From Caproiciproducens sp. CPB-2 (GTDB lineage Bacteria; Bacillota; Clostridia; Oscillospirales; Acutalibacteraceae), in NCBI RefSeq assembly GCF_036287215.1, contig NZ_CP142860.1:1426001-1490000 (forward strand): 64,000 nt of DNA, in the 5' to 3' direction. The notes beneath the pieces were generated by a model. It had not been told where the DNA came from, searched no databases, and saw only the letters and a list, made by a program, of their open reading frames with translations. The position numbers and the translations under genes are program-made. This document shows positions 8,487-17,700 of this stretch, piece by piece; the first letter of the stretch is position 1; every line of letters begins with the position of its first letter.

Positions 8487-8581
8487 AGTAATCCCTCGCT
8501 TTCTTTTGTCTTTTTTATATTATGCTCATCCGTCATTATGGTTAACAGATCCGCATCGTTTATGTGGAGCGGGGAATGAAA

Positions 8582-8610
8582 AAACCGCCCCGTATGACGG
8601 CGGGACGGTT
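8582..8610 (-). terminator. Terminator of the AraC-DUF1836 unit
   Basis: On the minus strand an imperfect stem AACCGTCCC...GGGGCGGTT is followed by TTTTTTC. It lies 26 bp past the DUF1836 stop and before asnB. Confidence 0.65.
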
Positions 8611-8635
8611 GGATTTCCGGTTTGTGCGATTTGGT

Positions 8636-9214
8636 TTATTTTTCTTTTTTTTCGCCTTTGCCTTTTTCCGCTTTCGCTCTCTTTTCCTGTTCGGCAGCCA
8701 GCTCGCTCAGGATTCTTTCCGCCGCCGTACGGCGCGCGGCGGCCTCGATGGACAGCTCGATCGCCAGCCTGGTCAGTTCGGCGTCGCCTTCTCCCGCGGT
8801 GGAACGGACGCGGTCGCCGACCTCCTTCAGCGCGACGGAGTGCGCTTCGCAGAAACGCCTGTACATCTCGTCCTTGGAAGCGTCCTCCAAAAGGGTTTTC
8901 AGCAGGGAAGAGATGTCCTGGATGGATAAGACCTGCTTGAGCATACAGATGACCATCAGCATCGCCAGATGCTCGCGGGAATATTTTTTTTGCTCGGGCC
9001 GGGGAAGGACCCCGTCCTTTACATAGTTGTTGATCATGCTCGACGTCAGAAGACTGGTGCTTTCGTTGCGCTCAAAAAGGCAGAGCTGTTTGTTCATATA
9101 GGTCAGCACCTGGTCCATATATAAATATATTTCCGGCAGCCTTTCCCAGTCCACCGAGCTGTATTCTTCAATTTCCTCCGCCCATTTTGCGATTTGTTCG
9201 GCTGCTTCGCTCAT
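8636..9214 (-). CDS. DUF1836 family protein (MerR-like helix-turn-helix)
   Basis: The 192-aa protein has the DUF1836 core: TSSMINNYVKDGVLPRPEQKKYSREHLAMLMVI, a MerR-type winged-helix segment, followed by helices (SIQDISSLLKTLLE). The C-terminus is Lys/Glu-rich and ends KGEKKEK. DUF1836 proteins are putative DNA-binding regulators of unknown target. Its ATG overlaps the stop of the AraC gene (ATGA), so the two are translationally coupled. Confidence 0.85.
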   Translation of the reverse strand: MSEAAEQIAKWAEEIEEYSSVDWERLPEIYLYMDQVLTYMNKQLCLFERNESTSLLTSSMINNYVKDGVLPRPEQKKYSREHLAMLMVICMLKQVLSIQDISSLLKTLLEDASKDEMYRRFCEAHSVALKEVGDRVRSTAGEGDAELTRLAIELSIEAAARRTAAERILSELAAEQEKRAKAEKGKGEKKEK

Positions 9215-10068
9215 TTTGAGTCCTCCTTCGTTTTTGCCGCGCGCTCATAGCAGGTAAAACGGCTTGGCGGCGTGCCCATACATTTTTTGAATACGCGGGA
9301 AAAATACAGCTGATCGGAAAAGCCCGCCGAATATGCGACCTCGCCGACCGACAGATTCCCAGATTCCAGAAGCTCGGAAGCCTTGCCGATGCGGTAGCGC
9401 ATCAGATACTCGTTTGGCGAAAGGGAAATATGCTGCATGAACAGCCGGTACAGGTGGCTGCGGCTGATTCCCACGCTGGAGGCGATATCGGTGATGCCGA
9501 TATCGCTGGAATAGTTGTATTCGATAAACTTGATCGCCTTCTGCACATACTCGTACCCGTTTGCCTGCTGTGTGGAAGGAACCCCGAATTTGTCCATCAG
9601 CGCGGCCAGAAACAGCAGAAGGCCGGATTCCATTCTCGCCTCGTCGCTCGGGCTGGACCCGGAAGCATTGCAGATTTTCAACAGAAGCTCCTCAAAAAGC
9701 CGGTCTTCATCATAGTGAAAAACAGGGCTGCGGTCCAGAAGGCCTGTCTGGCTCATCAGCCTTTTTGCGTCGCTGCCGTTGAAGCCGACCCAGCAGTATT
9801 CCCACGGATCTTCCCTGTCCGCAACGTAATGGACGACATGCGACGGTTCCACCAGGAAGCCGTCCCCCGCCGAGAGATGGTATTCCTGTCCGCCGCTGGT
9901 AAAAGCGCCGTGTCCCGACAAAATATAGTGAATCAGGTAATGGTCGCGTACGGCGGGTCCCCAGGAATGGCACGCGCCGCAGCGCTGGACTCCGCAGCTG
10001 TAAACGGCCAGCCCCAGGCTGTTGTGAAAAGGTACCCGGAAAGAACGCCTGAATTCGTCATTTGTCAT
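9211..10068 (-). CDS. AraC-family transcriptional regulator
   Basis: The 285-aa protein has an N-terminal cupin-like sensor (HYILSGHGAFTSGGQEYHLSAGDGFLVEP) and a C-terminal double helix-turn-helix (ITDIASSVGISRSHLYRLF and VGEVAYSAGFSDQLYFSRVFKK, then GTPPSRF). The sensor type usually binds sugars or small metabolites. I prefer the ATG at 10068 to the in-frame TTG at 10092 because GGGAGG lies between them. It is divergent from oadG-oadB, and the shared 190-bp intergenic region makes that unit a possible target (inference). Confidence 0.9.
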   Translation of the reverse strand: MTNDEFRRSFRVPFHNSLGLAVYSCGVQRCGACHSWGPAVRDHYLIHYILSGHGAFTSGGQEYHLSAGDGFLVEPSHVVHYVADREDPWEYCWVGFNGSDAKRLMSQTGLLDRSPVFHYDEDRLFEELLLKICNASGSSPSDEARMESGLLLFLAALMDKFGVPSTQQANGYEYVQKAIKFIEYNYSSDIGITDIASSVGISRSHLYRLFMQHISLSPNEYLMRYRIGKASELLESGNLSVGEVAYSAGFSDQLYFSRVFKKCMGTPPSRFTCYERAAKTKEDSK

Positions 10069-10261
10069 CAGGAAATCCACCCTCCCTTCCAATATTTCTT
10101 TATGAATTTATTATAATTCGCACGTCACATTTATGCAATAAAAATCAAAAAGTAGTAAAATATAATTGAAATAAATACCTTCTTCGTTTATAATTAGATA
10201 GAATCATTCATTATTTGTTCATTTTGATAGAATGAAATTTCAGAAGCGAGGGGATAAAATT

Positions 10262-10621
10262 ATGAGTCTTGACCAAAAAATTCAACTTTCTGTCATCGTT
10301 TTACTGACTGGCCTGGTCATCGTTTTTATTGTGCTGATCTTTCTGACTTATGTTATTAAAGGCTATGGCAGGGTACTCAGCGGACTGCAAACCAATTCAG
10401 ACGGCAAAAAGGAAATTTCTGAGCCGCTTGCTGCTGCCCCCCTCCAGTCATTGTCTGTTCAGGGCGGTATTCCCGAAGAAACGGTAGCGGTCATTTCCGC
10501 AGCTGTTTACGCTTTATACGGCACGTCCGCCGGGAGGGTGACCGGTATCCGCCGCTCTTCGCAGCCCAGCCGCTCCGCATGGGGAATGGCGGGATTATTG
10601 GAGAGTACGCGCCCTTTTTAA
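10262..10621 (+). CDS. OadG-like gamma subunit of a Na+-translocating decarboxylase
   Basis: The 119-aa protein has one N-terminal membrane helix (about residues 10-33) and a linker. Its C-terminus PEETVAVISAAVYALYG...SAWGMAGLLESTRPF is typical of OadG/MmdD-type assembly subunits. It anchors the carboxyltransferase subunit to the beta pump. The ATG at 10262 follows GAGGGGAT; an upstream in-frame ATG at 10232 has no ribosome site. The beta subunit follows at once; no alpha or biotin carrier gene is in the window. Confidence 0.8.
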   Translation: MSLDQKIQLSVIVLLTGLVIVFIVLIFLTYVIKGYGRVLSGLQTNSDGKKEISEPLAAAPLQSLSVQGGIPEETVAVISAAVYALYGTSAGRVTGIRRSSQPSRSAWGMAGLLESTRPF

Positions 10622-10654
10622 AATTGAAAAACAGAAGGGACTGATCCGGTATTG

Positions 10655-11893
10655 ATGATACTGAATGAATTTTTGCGATCCATCCAGGGAATTTTCCAAG
10701 CGTCCGGATTTTCCGTAAACGACTGGCGCAACTACGTTATGATAGGGATTGCCTGCGTTTTGATCTATCTCGCCATCAAAAAGCAGTTCGAACCCCTGCT
10801 CCTTTTGCCGATTGCGTTTGGTATGCTGCTTGTCAATCTTTTTCCCGCCATTATGGTTCCACCGCAGACGACCATGCAGCTTGTTTCCGATTATATGGCT
10901 GCCCACGGCGGCGCGGTGGGAAATTACCCGATTGTGGTTTTAAATGGCCAGCAATACTATCAGGTCACACAGGTCGGCGGACTGTTCTACTATCTGTACC
11001 AGGGCGTTAAGCTCGGTATTTATCCTCCTCTGATTTTTCTCGGCATTGGTGCGATGACCGATTTTGGCCCGCTGATTTCTAACCCGAAAAGCTTTTTATT
11101 GGGCGCGGCTGCCCAGCTCGGGATTTTTACTACCTTCATCGGCGCGATTTTTCTTGGTTTTTCGGGAAAACAGGCGGGTTCTATCGGAATTATCGGCGGG
11201 GCGGACGGCCCGACCGCCATCTTTGTTACTTCAAAGCTTGCTCCGGAGTTGCTGGGTCCGATTGCGGTCGCGGCGTATTCCTACATGGCGCTGGTTCCCA
11301 TTATTCAACCGCCCATTATGAAAGCGCTGACAACAAAGAAAGAGCGCAGTATCGTTATGGAGCAGCTTCGTCCGGTTTCCAAGCTGGAAAAGATTTTATT
11401 CCCGATTATTGTAACGGTGATCGTTTCCCTGCTGCTTCCGGACGCCTGCCCTCTTGTGGGGATGCTGATGCTCGGCAATCTGTTCCGTGAAAGCGGAGTG
11501 GTGGGACGCATTTCCAATACGGCCCAAAATGAATTGATGAATATCATTACGATTTTTCTCGGTGTTACCGTCGGTGCAACGGCGACAGGAACGGTTTTCC
11601 TGTCCTTGCAGACGATTGAGATTATTGTTCTCGGGCTGCTGGCGTTCAGCTTTGGCACTGCCGGCGGTGTGCTGTTCGGTAAGCTTATGTGCTGGGCGAC
11701 ACACGGAAAAGTCAACCCGCTTATCGGGTCGGCCGGTGTTTCCGCCGTTCCTATGGCGGCCCGCGTGGCGCAGAAGGTTGGCCAGGAAGAAAATCCCGGC
11801 AATTTCTTGCTGATGCATGCAATGGGTCCGAATGTGGCCGGCGTCATCGGTTCCGCGGTTGCGGCCGGTGTGCTGATCAGCATCCTTGGATAA
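10655..11893 (+). CDS. oadB: Na+-translocating decarboxylase beta subunit (OadB/GcdB/MmdB type)
   Basis: The 412-aa polytopic membrane protein carries the family motifs GIGAMTDFGPLISNPKSFLLGAAAQLGIF and GGADGPTAIF, the conserved Asp/Gly pocket for Na+ and CO2, and ends GPNVAGVIGSAVAAGVLI. The beta subunit decarboxylates carboxybiotin and pumps Na+ outward. Without an alpha subunit here I cannot say whether the substrate is oxaloacetate, methylmalonyl-CoA or glutaconyl-CoA. It starts at ATG 10655; an in-frame TTG precedes it by one codon. A terminator follows. Confidence 0.93.
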   Translation: MILNEFLRSIQGIFQASGFSVNDWRNYVMIGIACVLIYLAIKKQFEPLLLLPIAFGMLLVNLFPAIMVPPQTTMQLVSDYMAAHGGAVGNYPIVVLNGQQYYQVTQVGGLFYYLYQGVKLGIYPPLIFLGIGAMTDFGPLISNPKSFLLGAAAQLGIFTTFIGAIFLGFSGKQAGSIGIIGGADGPTAIFVTSKLAPELLGPIAVAAYSYMALVPIIQPPIMKALTTKKERSIVMEQLRPVSKLEKILFPIIVTVIVSLLLPDACPLVGMLMLGNLFRESGVVGRISNTAQNELMNIITIFLGVTVGATATGTVFLSLQTIEIIVLGLLAFSFGTAGGVLFGKLMCWATHGKVNPLIGSAGVSAVPMAARVAQKVGQEENPGNFLLMHAMGPNVAGVIGSAVAAGVLISILG

Positions 11894-11933
11894 TATGGCA
11901 TTATTAAATAACGAAATAATATATTTTTTATGA

Positions 11934-11964
11934 AATACCCGCACTCGGTTTGGTGCGGGTATTT
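11934..11964. terminator. Intrinsic terminator after oadB
   Basis: A 12-bp stem aaatacccgcac/gtgcgggtattt with a 7-nt loop lies 40 bp after the oadB stop. Confidence 0.8.
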
Positions 11965-12080
11965 GTATGTTCCCCATTTCTGTTTGCTATTGTATTCGAA
12001 ATATTGTATAATTAAACTTATGCAACAAGAAACCTATGGGCGGGCTTCCGTCCAAATTATCAAGTTCTGGCGGTGAATTC

Positions 12081-14474
12081 ATGAACAATACTACTACGGA
12101 TCAAGTGATAGAGATCAGGAAAAATGTTCTGGATAAGGAATTTTTCAGAATGAATGACAGGCAGAGGGAAGCGGTTTTCTGCGTAAACGGCCCCCTGCTG
12201 ATCCTTGCCGGCGCCGGAAGCGGGAAAACCACCGTGCTGGTGAACCGTATCGCCAATATCATCCGTTACGGAAACGCCTACATAAGCAAAACCATTTCCG
12301 GTGATCTGACTGAGGAAGACCTGAAAGCGGCCAGACGGTATCTGAGCGCGGACGAGCCGTTGCCGCCGCAGGTAAAAAGCCGTTTTGCGGTGGAGCCCTG
12401 CCGCCCGTGGCAGATCCTTGCCATTACCTTCACCAATAAGGCTGCCGGAGAGCTGAAAAACAGGCTGATCGCCATGCTTGGGGAGGAAGGAAACGATATC
12501 TGGGCTTCCACATTCCATTCCACCTGCGCGCGCATGCTGAGGCACGACGGGGAGAAGCTCGGCTATTCCAATCATTTCACGATTTACGACACGGATGATT
12601 CCCGCCGGATGATGAAGGAATGTCAGAAAACCCTTGGCATTGACGATAAGATCCTCTCTTATAAGTCCATTCTTTCGGCAATTTCCCACGCGAAGGACAG
12701 CATGATCCTGCCCGGGGAATATCTGCGGCAGGCCGGCAGCGACAGCAGGCTGGGACTGGTCGGACAGGCGTACAAGCTTTATCAGGCAAAGCTGAAGGAA
12801 GCGGACGCCATGGATTTCGACGATTTGATCTGCAACGCGGTGTACCTGCTTCAGCAGAACCCGGACGTGCTGGAGTACTATCAGAATAAATTCCGATACG
12901 TTATGGTGGACGAGTACCAGGACACCAACCACGCGCAGTACCTGCTGGTAAAGCTGCTTGCCCAGAAGAGCGCGAACCTCTGCGTTGTGGGTGACGACGA
13001 CCAAAGCATCTACAAGTTCCGCGGCGCAACCATCGAGAATATCCTGAGCTTTGAAAAGAACTTTCCAAACGCGAAGGTGATCCGGCTGGAGCAGAATTAC
13101 CGTTCCACCAAAAATATTCTGAATGCGGCCAACGCGGTCATTGAAAACAACAGGGAGCGCAAAGGAAAAACGCTCTGGACGGACAATCCGGCGGGGGAGA
13201 AGCTCGGCGTACACACCGCTTTCAGCGAACAGGACGAAGCGGATTTTATCGCGAAGAAGGTGCTGGAAGGCGTTGCGGCCGGCCGGAAATTTTCCGACCA
13301 TGCGATTTTGTACCGCATGAATTCCCAGTCGAATATCCTTGAAAAAATCTTTGTAAAATCCGGCATCCCCTACCGCATTATCGGCGGCCTGCGCTTCTAT
13401 GAGCGGAAGGAAATCAGGGACATGATTGCGTATTTAAGCGTCATCAACAACCCTTACGACGAAATCCGGCTTCGCAGGATCATCAACCAGCCGAAGCGCT
13501 CCATTGGGGACAAGACGATTGCACAGGCTACGGAAATCGCCGCCACACTGGGGGAAAGCGTGTTCGACGTGATTAAAAACGCCGATCAGTACGAACCCTT
13601 GAAGCGGACCGCGCCCAAGCTTTTGCAGTTTGCCGCGACCATGCAGCAGCTGATTGACGCCGCGAACGATGAAAATACGAGCCTGAATGAGCTTTACCAT
13701 TTGATCCTTGACAAAACGGATTATATCGGCAGCCTGAAGGTTTCCGAGAACGACGACGTGCAGGACAGGATCGACAATATCAACGAACTTGCGTCCAACC
13801 TGATCAAGTACGAGGAGGATAACGGCGAAGAGGCGACCCTTTCCGGCTTCCTCGAGGAAGTCTCCCTGCTGACCGACATCGATAACTTCGACGCAAATTC
13901 CGACAGCGTGGTCATGATGACCATCCACTCGGCAAAGGGACTGGAATTTCCGGTTGTGTTCCTGCCCGGATTCGAAGAAGGAATTTTTCCGGGGATGCAG
14001 GCAATCTACAATCCTTCGGAAATCGAAGAGGAGCGCCGTCTGGCCTATGTCGCCATCACCAGGGCGAAAGAGGAGCTGTATGTTGTCAACGCGGAAAGCC
14101 GCATGATCTTCGGCAGCACCTCCCGCAACAGGCCCTCCCGCTTTGTTGAGGAAATTCCCGAGGAACTGGTTGTCCGCAGCCGCACCAGGGAATGGAAAAA
14201 GCCGACGCCGGGAACGGCCCTTCCCACCTCCGCTTTTGAGGCAAGAGCTGTTACGACCGAATCGGCGCGCAGCTTCGGCCCGTCGAACCTGATCCACAGC
14301 GAGCCGCCGAAGGTCCGGTTCAAAGTGGGGGACAGCGTGGTCCACAAAACGTTTGGGACGGGGATGATCCTTTCCGTTTCTCCTATGGGCAACGATACCC
14401 TTCTGGAAATTACTTTTGAACAAGCCGGAACAAAAAAGCTGATGGCGAATTTCGCCCGCCTGCAAAAAGTCTGA
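12081..14474 (+). CDS. pcrA: UvrD/PcrA-type SF1A DNA helicase
   Basis: The 797-aa helicase carries motif I GAGSGKTTVL, motif Ia AITFTNKAAGELKNRL, motif II VDEYQDTN, motif III GDDDQSIYKFRGA, motif IV LEQNYRST, motif V MTIHSAKGLEFPVVF and motif VI VAITRAKEEL. The C-terminal Tudor-like domain (KVGDSVVHKTFGTG) binds RNA polymerase in PcrA. About 40 residues lie between motifs I and Ia (TISGDLTEEDLKAARRYLS region), longer than in Bacillus PcrA. It acts in nucleotide excision repair, replication restart and R-loop removal. I chose ATG 12081 after GGCGGTGA; the frame is open further upstream without a site. Confidence 0.95.
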   Translation: MNNTTTDQVIEIRKNVLDKEFFRMNDRQREAVFCVNGPLLILAGAGSGKTTVLVNRIANIIRYGNAYISKTISGDLTEEDLKAARRYLSADEPLPPQVKSRFAVEPCRPWQILAITFTNKAAGELKNRLIAMLGEEGNDIWASTFHSTCARMLRHDGEKLGYSNHFTIYDTDDSRRMMKECQKTLGIDDKILSYKSILSAISHAKDSMILPGEYLRQAGSDSRLGLVGQAYKLYQAKLKEADAMDFDDLICNAVYLLQQNPDVLEYYQNKFRYVMVDEYQDTNHAQYLLVKLLAQKSANLCVVGDDDQSIYKFRGATIENILSFEKNFPNAKVIRLEQNYRSTKNILNAANAVIENNRERKGKTLWTDNPAGEKLGVHTAFSEQDEADFIAKKVLEGVAAGRKFSDHAILYRMNSQSNILEKIFVKSGIPYRIIGGLRFYERKEIRDMIAYLSVINNPYDEIRLRRIINQPKRSIGDKTIAQATEIAATLGESVFDVIKNADQYEPLKRTAPKLLQFAATMQQLIDAANDENTSLNELYHLILDKTDYIGSLKVSENDDVQDRIDNINELASNLIKYEEDNGEEATLSGFLEEVSLLTDIDNFDANSDSVVMMTIHSAKGLEFPVVFLPGFEEGIFPGMQAIYNPSEIEEERRLAYVAITRAKEELYVVNAESRMIFGSTSRNRPSRFVEEIPEELVVRSRTREWKKPTPGTALPTSAFEARAVTTESARSFGPSNLIHSEPPKVRFKVGDSVVHKTFGTGMILSVSPMGNDTLLEITFEQAGTKKLMANFARLQKV

Positions 14475-14492
14475 TCAAAGCGGTATAAATCC

Positions 14493-14522
14493 AAAGCCCG
14501 CCTGAAAAAACAGGCGGGCTTT
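14493..14522. terminator. Terminator between pcrA and the split gene
   Basis: A perfect 12-bp stem aaagcccgcctg/caggcgggcttt with a 6-A loop can end transcription from both sides. Confidence 0.85.
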
Positions 14523-14551
14523 ATCTGTACTCGGCAGACTGCTGTCTGACT

Positions 14552-15268
14552 TTATGCTTTGCGGGAACGGTCGTTGCAGCTGCATTCAGTGACTTTTGGC
14601 GGGAAAAACTCGTCGGTCGGAAACTCAATGCGGCGGAACATATCGCATGGATTGTCTGATGTAGTGACACATTCTTTTTCCGGGATGCAGAAGTCATACG
14701 CAGGAATCAGCATTTGTACGTTTCTGACAATTTGGACGATTGTAAAAATGCCGAGTGTAACATAAACAGTACGATTGGAAGCAAAGTCGAGCTGTCCCCC
14801 GAAATGTCTGCAGATAGAGTCGGGAATCCGGCAGCAGCTTTCATTGCAATGCGACTGGCAGTCGCAGATTCTGGCGGACAGGCAGATCGGCTCCGCAATC
14901 TGGCAGGTTGCTTTGGGGAGCACGTTGCCGCACACAGAAGATGGGCTGTCGATGTCGTCCTGCGTGCAATCGGAACTGAACATTTTTACGTTGCCCTCGC
15001 TGCCATACAAAATTACCCTCTTATTGAATATGGATACACCATTTACAATGCAGGGGCTTGTGGCCAACGGACAGAATACGTCTACGCATACATCGAAGAA
15101 AAAGGTCATATCTACCGAATAAAAGCCCCTGTTGAATGGTACCGGCTCCAGATCAAGGAACACGGTAATGACGTCGGCGCTTCTAAGCCTGACGTTTGTC
15201 GCATGCTCAATCAGGTCGTGCTTATCCGGTGGGAAATAAACCCTTAAATCTTCAAGGCAATCTTTATC
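14552..15268 (-). pseudogene. C-terminal 238 codons of a conserved Cys-rich clostridial protein, separated from its start by a recombinase element
   Basis: The frame is open on the minus strand from about 15286 to 14552, and a TAG at 15284-15286 lies just upstream. No ATG, GTG or TTG occurs before a GTG deep inside the domain (15163), so it cannot be expressed as it stands. The sequence from DKDCLEDLRVYF through VITVFLDLEPVPF, GFYSVDMTFFFDVCVDVF, VILYGSEGNVK, LPKATCQIAEPI, IVQIVRNVQMLIPAYDFC and CVTTSDNPCDMF is a well-structured conserved protein with many Cys. I recall such proteins as common and uncharacterised in spore-forming Clostridia. The missing 34 N-terminal codons lie at 18530-18631. 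Joining both halves at the shared GA gives one 272-aa frame. Confidence 0.85.
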
Positions 15269-15287
15269 AGAAGAGTATACGGGCTAT
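15250..15287 (-). other. Attachment-site junction at the 3' half of the split gene
   Basis: On the coding strand GTATACTCTTCT-GA-TAAAGAT marks the junction. Sequence before GA belongs to the element; sequence after GA is host gene (Asp-Lys-Asp codons). GA occupies codon positions 1 and 2. Confidence 0.75.
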
Positions 15288-15426
15288 AAGTACACTCTGG
15301 TGGTCAGGTTCGAGTGCGAAAGCAGGTTTGGTATTTATTTATTATATTTATTATTCCATTCATCATGAGATCATCAGTTTCAGGATACCCGGCAGGTGCT
15401 ATGTATCGTTACAGGAAGAGATGCGC

Positions 15427-15660
15427 TTATGCAGGCATATTTTTCAGCAGGTACTGTTTAGCGGGGTATTCGTCAATACTTTCGTAATCTTTGTATTCGC
15501 CGGTTTCGGAAATGCCCTCCAGATGAAGGAAGGAGGGGTGAATCAGCTTGTCGTCGATCTGGCTTGCAACAATATGCAGCTCAATTAAGCCCATTCCATC
15601 TTTCTCAATTTCCATAATTTTTTCTTTCAGAAGCTTGAGATTTACGCTTATTCTTTGCAT
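15427..15660 (-). CDS. Small element-borne protein of unknown function (77 aa)
   Basis: The ATG at 15660 follows AAAGGATG by 8 nt. The product MQRISVNLKLLKEKIMEIEK... is acidic and mixed alpha/beta, with ELHIVASQIDDKLIHPSFLHLEG in the middle and YPAKQYLLKN near the end. I do not recognise it. It lies inside the element near the left junction, so an accessory role is possible, such as a recombination directionality factor (inference only). Confidence 0.6.
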   Translation of the reverse strand: MQRISVNLKLLKEKIMEIEKDGMGLIELHIVASQIDDKLIHPSFLHLEGISETGEYKDYESIDEYPAKQYLLKNMPA

Positions 15661-16039
15661 TTCAAAAACATCCTTTATTTTTATTCGTTGCGCAACATGT
15701 TGTAATTTTAGAGGAAATGTTCCAAAATTGCAATAGCGAAAAAAGTCGCAATTTTAGAGATTTAAAGAAATAAAAAAAAATAGGATAAATAAACAAAACA
15801 TTCATTTATACGATGGATTTTTTATGAATTTTTTGATGCTATTTTGTAGAAATAAGACTATTTTGATTTGTGAGAAAAATAATATTCGAATGCTTCCTGT
15901 CGAAGCAGTTAGATTTATGGTCTGTTTATGCGAATATCGTAATACTCAGGATGATTATCAAACCATTTCGCGGAGTAGGAGCAGGTAAGAAGCAAAGCTG
16001 CGCCCGGATGCGCCGAATATGTCCCGAAAAAGGGTTGGA
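15661..16039. other. AT-rich spacer inside the element
   Basis: About 380 bp downstream of the recombinase are strongly AT-rich. I see no gene with a ribosome site and no clear terminator. A frame past the recombinase stop (about 15915-16040, ending YYDIRINRP) looks protein-like but has no start. Confidence 0.4.
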
Positions 16040-17518
16040 CTACGGATAAAACGGTTTCAGATACACTTCCAGCGTGAACTGCGCCGGTCTGGCGCCCTTT
16101 TCCTTGCAATAGACAATTCTGTCCACCATCGCTTTTAAGAGAAGATTTCTTTTTTGCAAAGAGGCCGAATCGTAAGCTTCCAGCACGGTACCGATACCGG
16201 CGATATCGCAGCTGCCGGGATGCGGGGTCATGGCTTTTTCTTTTATCTCCTCCAGCTTGCTTCTTTTTGCTTTTAAATAAGCCTGACGCGTCAGGAACGT
16301 ATCCGGGTCGTAAATTCCCTGTTCCAGAAAGTCGTGCAGCTTTTCCATCTGGCCGTCGGTGGTTTTGATTTCCGATTCGAGGGCGCTGAGCATTTCCCTG
16401 CTGTCGGACCGCCGCATCGCAGAATCCTTTTGTGTGATTATGAAACGGTCCATGCTGTGTTTCAGCGCGTTCAGCACCGCGGCTTCCACCAGGGGCAGGG
16501 AGGAGGATACCATGCAGCCGGGTTTCTGGCAAAGCAGATAGGTTCCGCCGCGGCGGGCCACCTGCCGCTGCATCAAAGAGCCGCAGTGTGCGCAGTAAAC
16601 AAGACCGGCGAGCGGGTTTTCCACCTTGCCCGTATTGGCCGGCGGATGGGACCGGCACGCCGCCGTTTTCTGCGCCTGTTCAAAGAGCTCCCCGTCAATG
16701 ATGGACGGATGGATTCCCTGTACAACGGTCCATTGATCACGGGGGTTTTTCACGGTGACCTGTTTTCTGCCGCCTTTTGCGCCTTTCCGGAACCGCGTTT
16801 TTTGGTTCCAGACAATTTTTCCTATGTAAGTAGGGTTGTGCAGTATTTTCATGACGGAAGACCTGCCGAACTTTTCGGCACGGTGCGGTTTTGCGCCCAT
16901 GGCGTTTACCGTGTCGGCGATCTGCTGGCAGCCCATCCCCTGATTGGCGTACAGGTCGAACATCATCCGTACAAACCGGGCCTCTTTTTCCAGTACCGCA
17001 AGCGTCGGCCTCTTGCCGACCGTCGTTTTCACGTATCCGTAAGGGGCGTTGGCGATGTACCCCCCTTCCGCAATGGTTTTTTGAATGCCCCGCTGCATCC
17101 GGCGCTTGATTGCCTTCAGCTCCTGCCGGGCCATAAAGGTTTCAAATTCCGAATAGGTCTCATCCGTTTCATTATTCAGGTCGTACGCCTTACGCGGCGT
17201 GATGATCTTTGTGTCCGCGTTTTTCAGCGTCTCCAAAATGATCCCCTGGTCGCTCATGGCGCCGCGCCCCAGGCGGTCGATATCCATGCAGAGTACGGCG
17301 TCGTATTGACCATGCTCCACGTCGGCCAGCAGCTGCAGCATCTGGGGACGGGCGTACAGCGATTCCCCGGAAACCACTTCCTCATATATTTTTACCACGG
17401 TCAGATTGCTTTTTGCGGCGAATTCCAGCAAGATTTCCCTGTGCCGCTTTAATGTTTCGTCAACCGTGTCGCTCAGCTCTTCCGCACGGCTTTTCCGCAG
17501 ATAGACGGCTGTATTCAT
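16040..17518 (-). CDS. Large serine recombinase (site-specific integrase)
   Basis: The 492-aa protein starts MNTAVYLRKSRAEE; Ser10 in YLRKS is the expected nucleophile. The resolvase domain continues with EVVSGESLYARPQM and MDIDRLGRGAMSDQG (to about residue 145). The Recombinase domain (GYIANAPYGYVKTTVGKRPT...HNPTYIGKIVWNQ) follows. A zinc ribbon is formed by YCAHCGSLM and CQKPGC (about residues 310-335), then a coiled-coil. It makes and rejoins 2-bp staggered breaks at att sites. It sits inside the element that splits the 14.5/18.6 kb gene and is very likely its integrase and excisionase. Its ATG overlaps the stop of an uncertain upstream frame. Confidence 0.95.
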   Translation of the reverse strand: MNTAVYLRKSRAEELSDTVDETLKRHREILLEFAAKSNLTVVKIYEEVVSGESLYARPQMLQLLADVEHGQYDAVLCMDIDRLGRGAMSDQGIILETLKNADTKIITPRKAYDLNNETDETYSEFETFMARQELKAIKRRMQRGIQKTIAEGGYIANAPYGYVKTTVGKRPTLAVLEKEARFVRMMFDLYANQGMGCQQIADTVNAMGAKPHRAEKFGRSSVMKILHNPTYIGKIVWNQKTRFRKGAKGGRKQVTVKNPRDQWTVVQGIHPSIIDGELFEQAQKTAACRSHPPANTGKVENPLAGLVYCAHCGSLMQRQVARRGGTYLLCQKPGCMVSSSLPLVEAAVLNALKHSMDRFIITQKDSAMRRSDSREMLSALESEIKTTDGQMEKLHDFLEQGIYDPDTFLTRQAYLKAKRSKLEEIKEKAMTPHPGSCDIAGIGTVLEAYDSASLQKRNLLLKAMVDRIVYCKEKGARPAQFTLEVYLKPFYP

Positions 17519-17571
17519 TTTATCACCCGCTTTCTCTTCCTATATTTATGGAAGAGTTCCGTGAATATACC

Positions 17572-17605
17572 GGCCTCCGCGTCCTTTGGGATCCGGAGGC
17601 CTTTT
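17572..17605. other. GC-rich hairpin upstream of the recombinase
   Basis: GGCCTCCG (17572-17579) pairs with CGGAGGCC (17594-17601), followed on the plus strand by TTTTCC. It lies just upstream of the recombinase and may be a weak terminator or part of its leader. Confidence 0.4.
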
Positions 17606-17700
17606 CCGTTTCTGAATAATTTTGGAATTACCGTGTCGGAAGCGCTTTGGCGCGAATAGGACAAACACCGGAATTCATATTTTTTACCGAGGTGATGCAT

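Noticed and set aside
15163..15163. GTG at 15163 as the true start of the split gene, making it a short intact gene
   Set aside because: About 35 conserved-looking codons precede it in frame, it has no ribosome site, and the missing N-terminus is found at 18530-18631.
14714..15247. 177-codon plus-strand frame over the split gene
   Set aside because: The conserved protein is on the minus strand; the plus frame has no ribosome site or family features.
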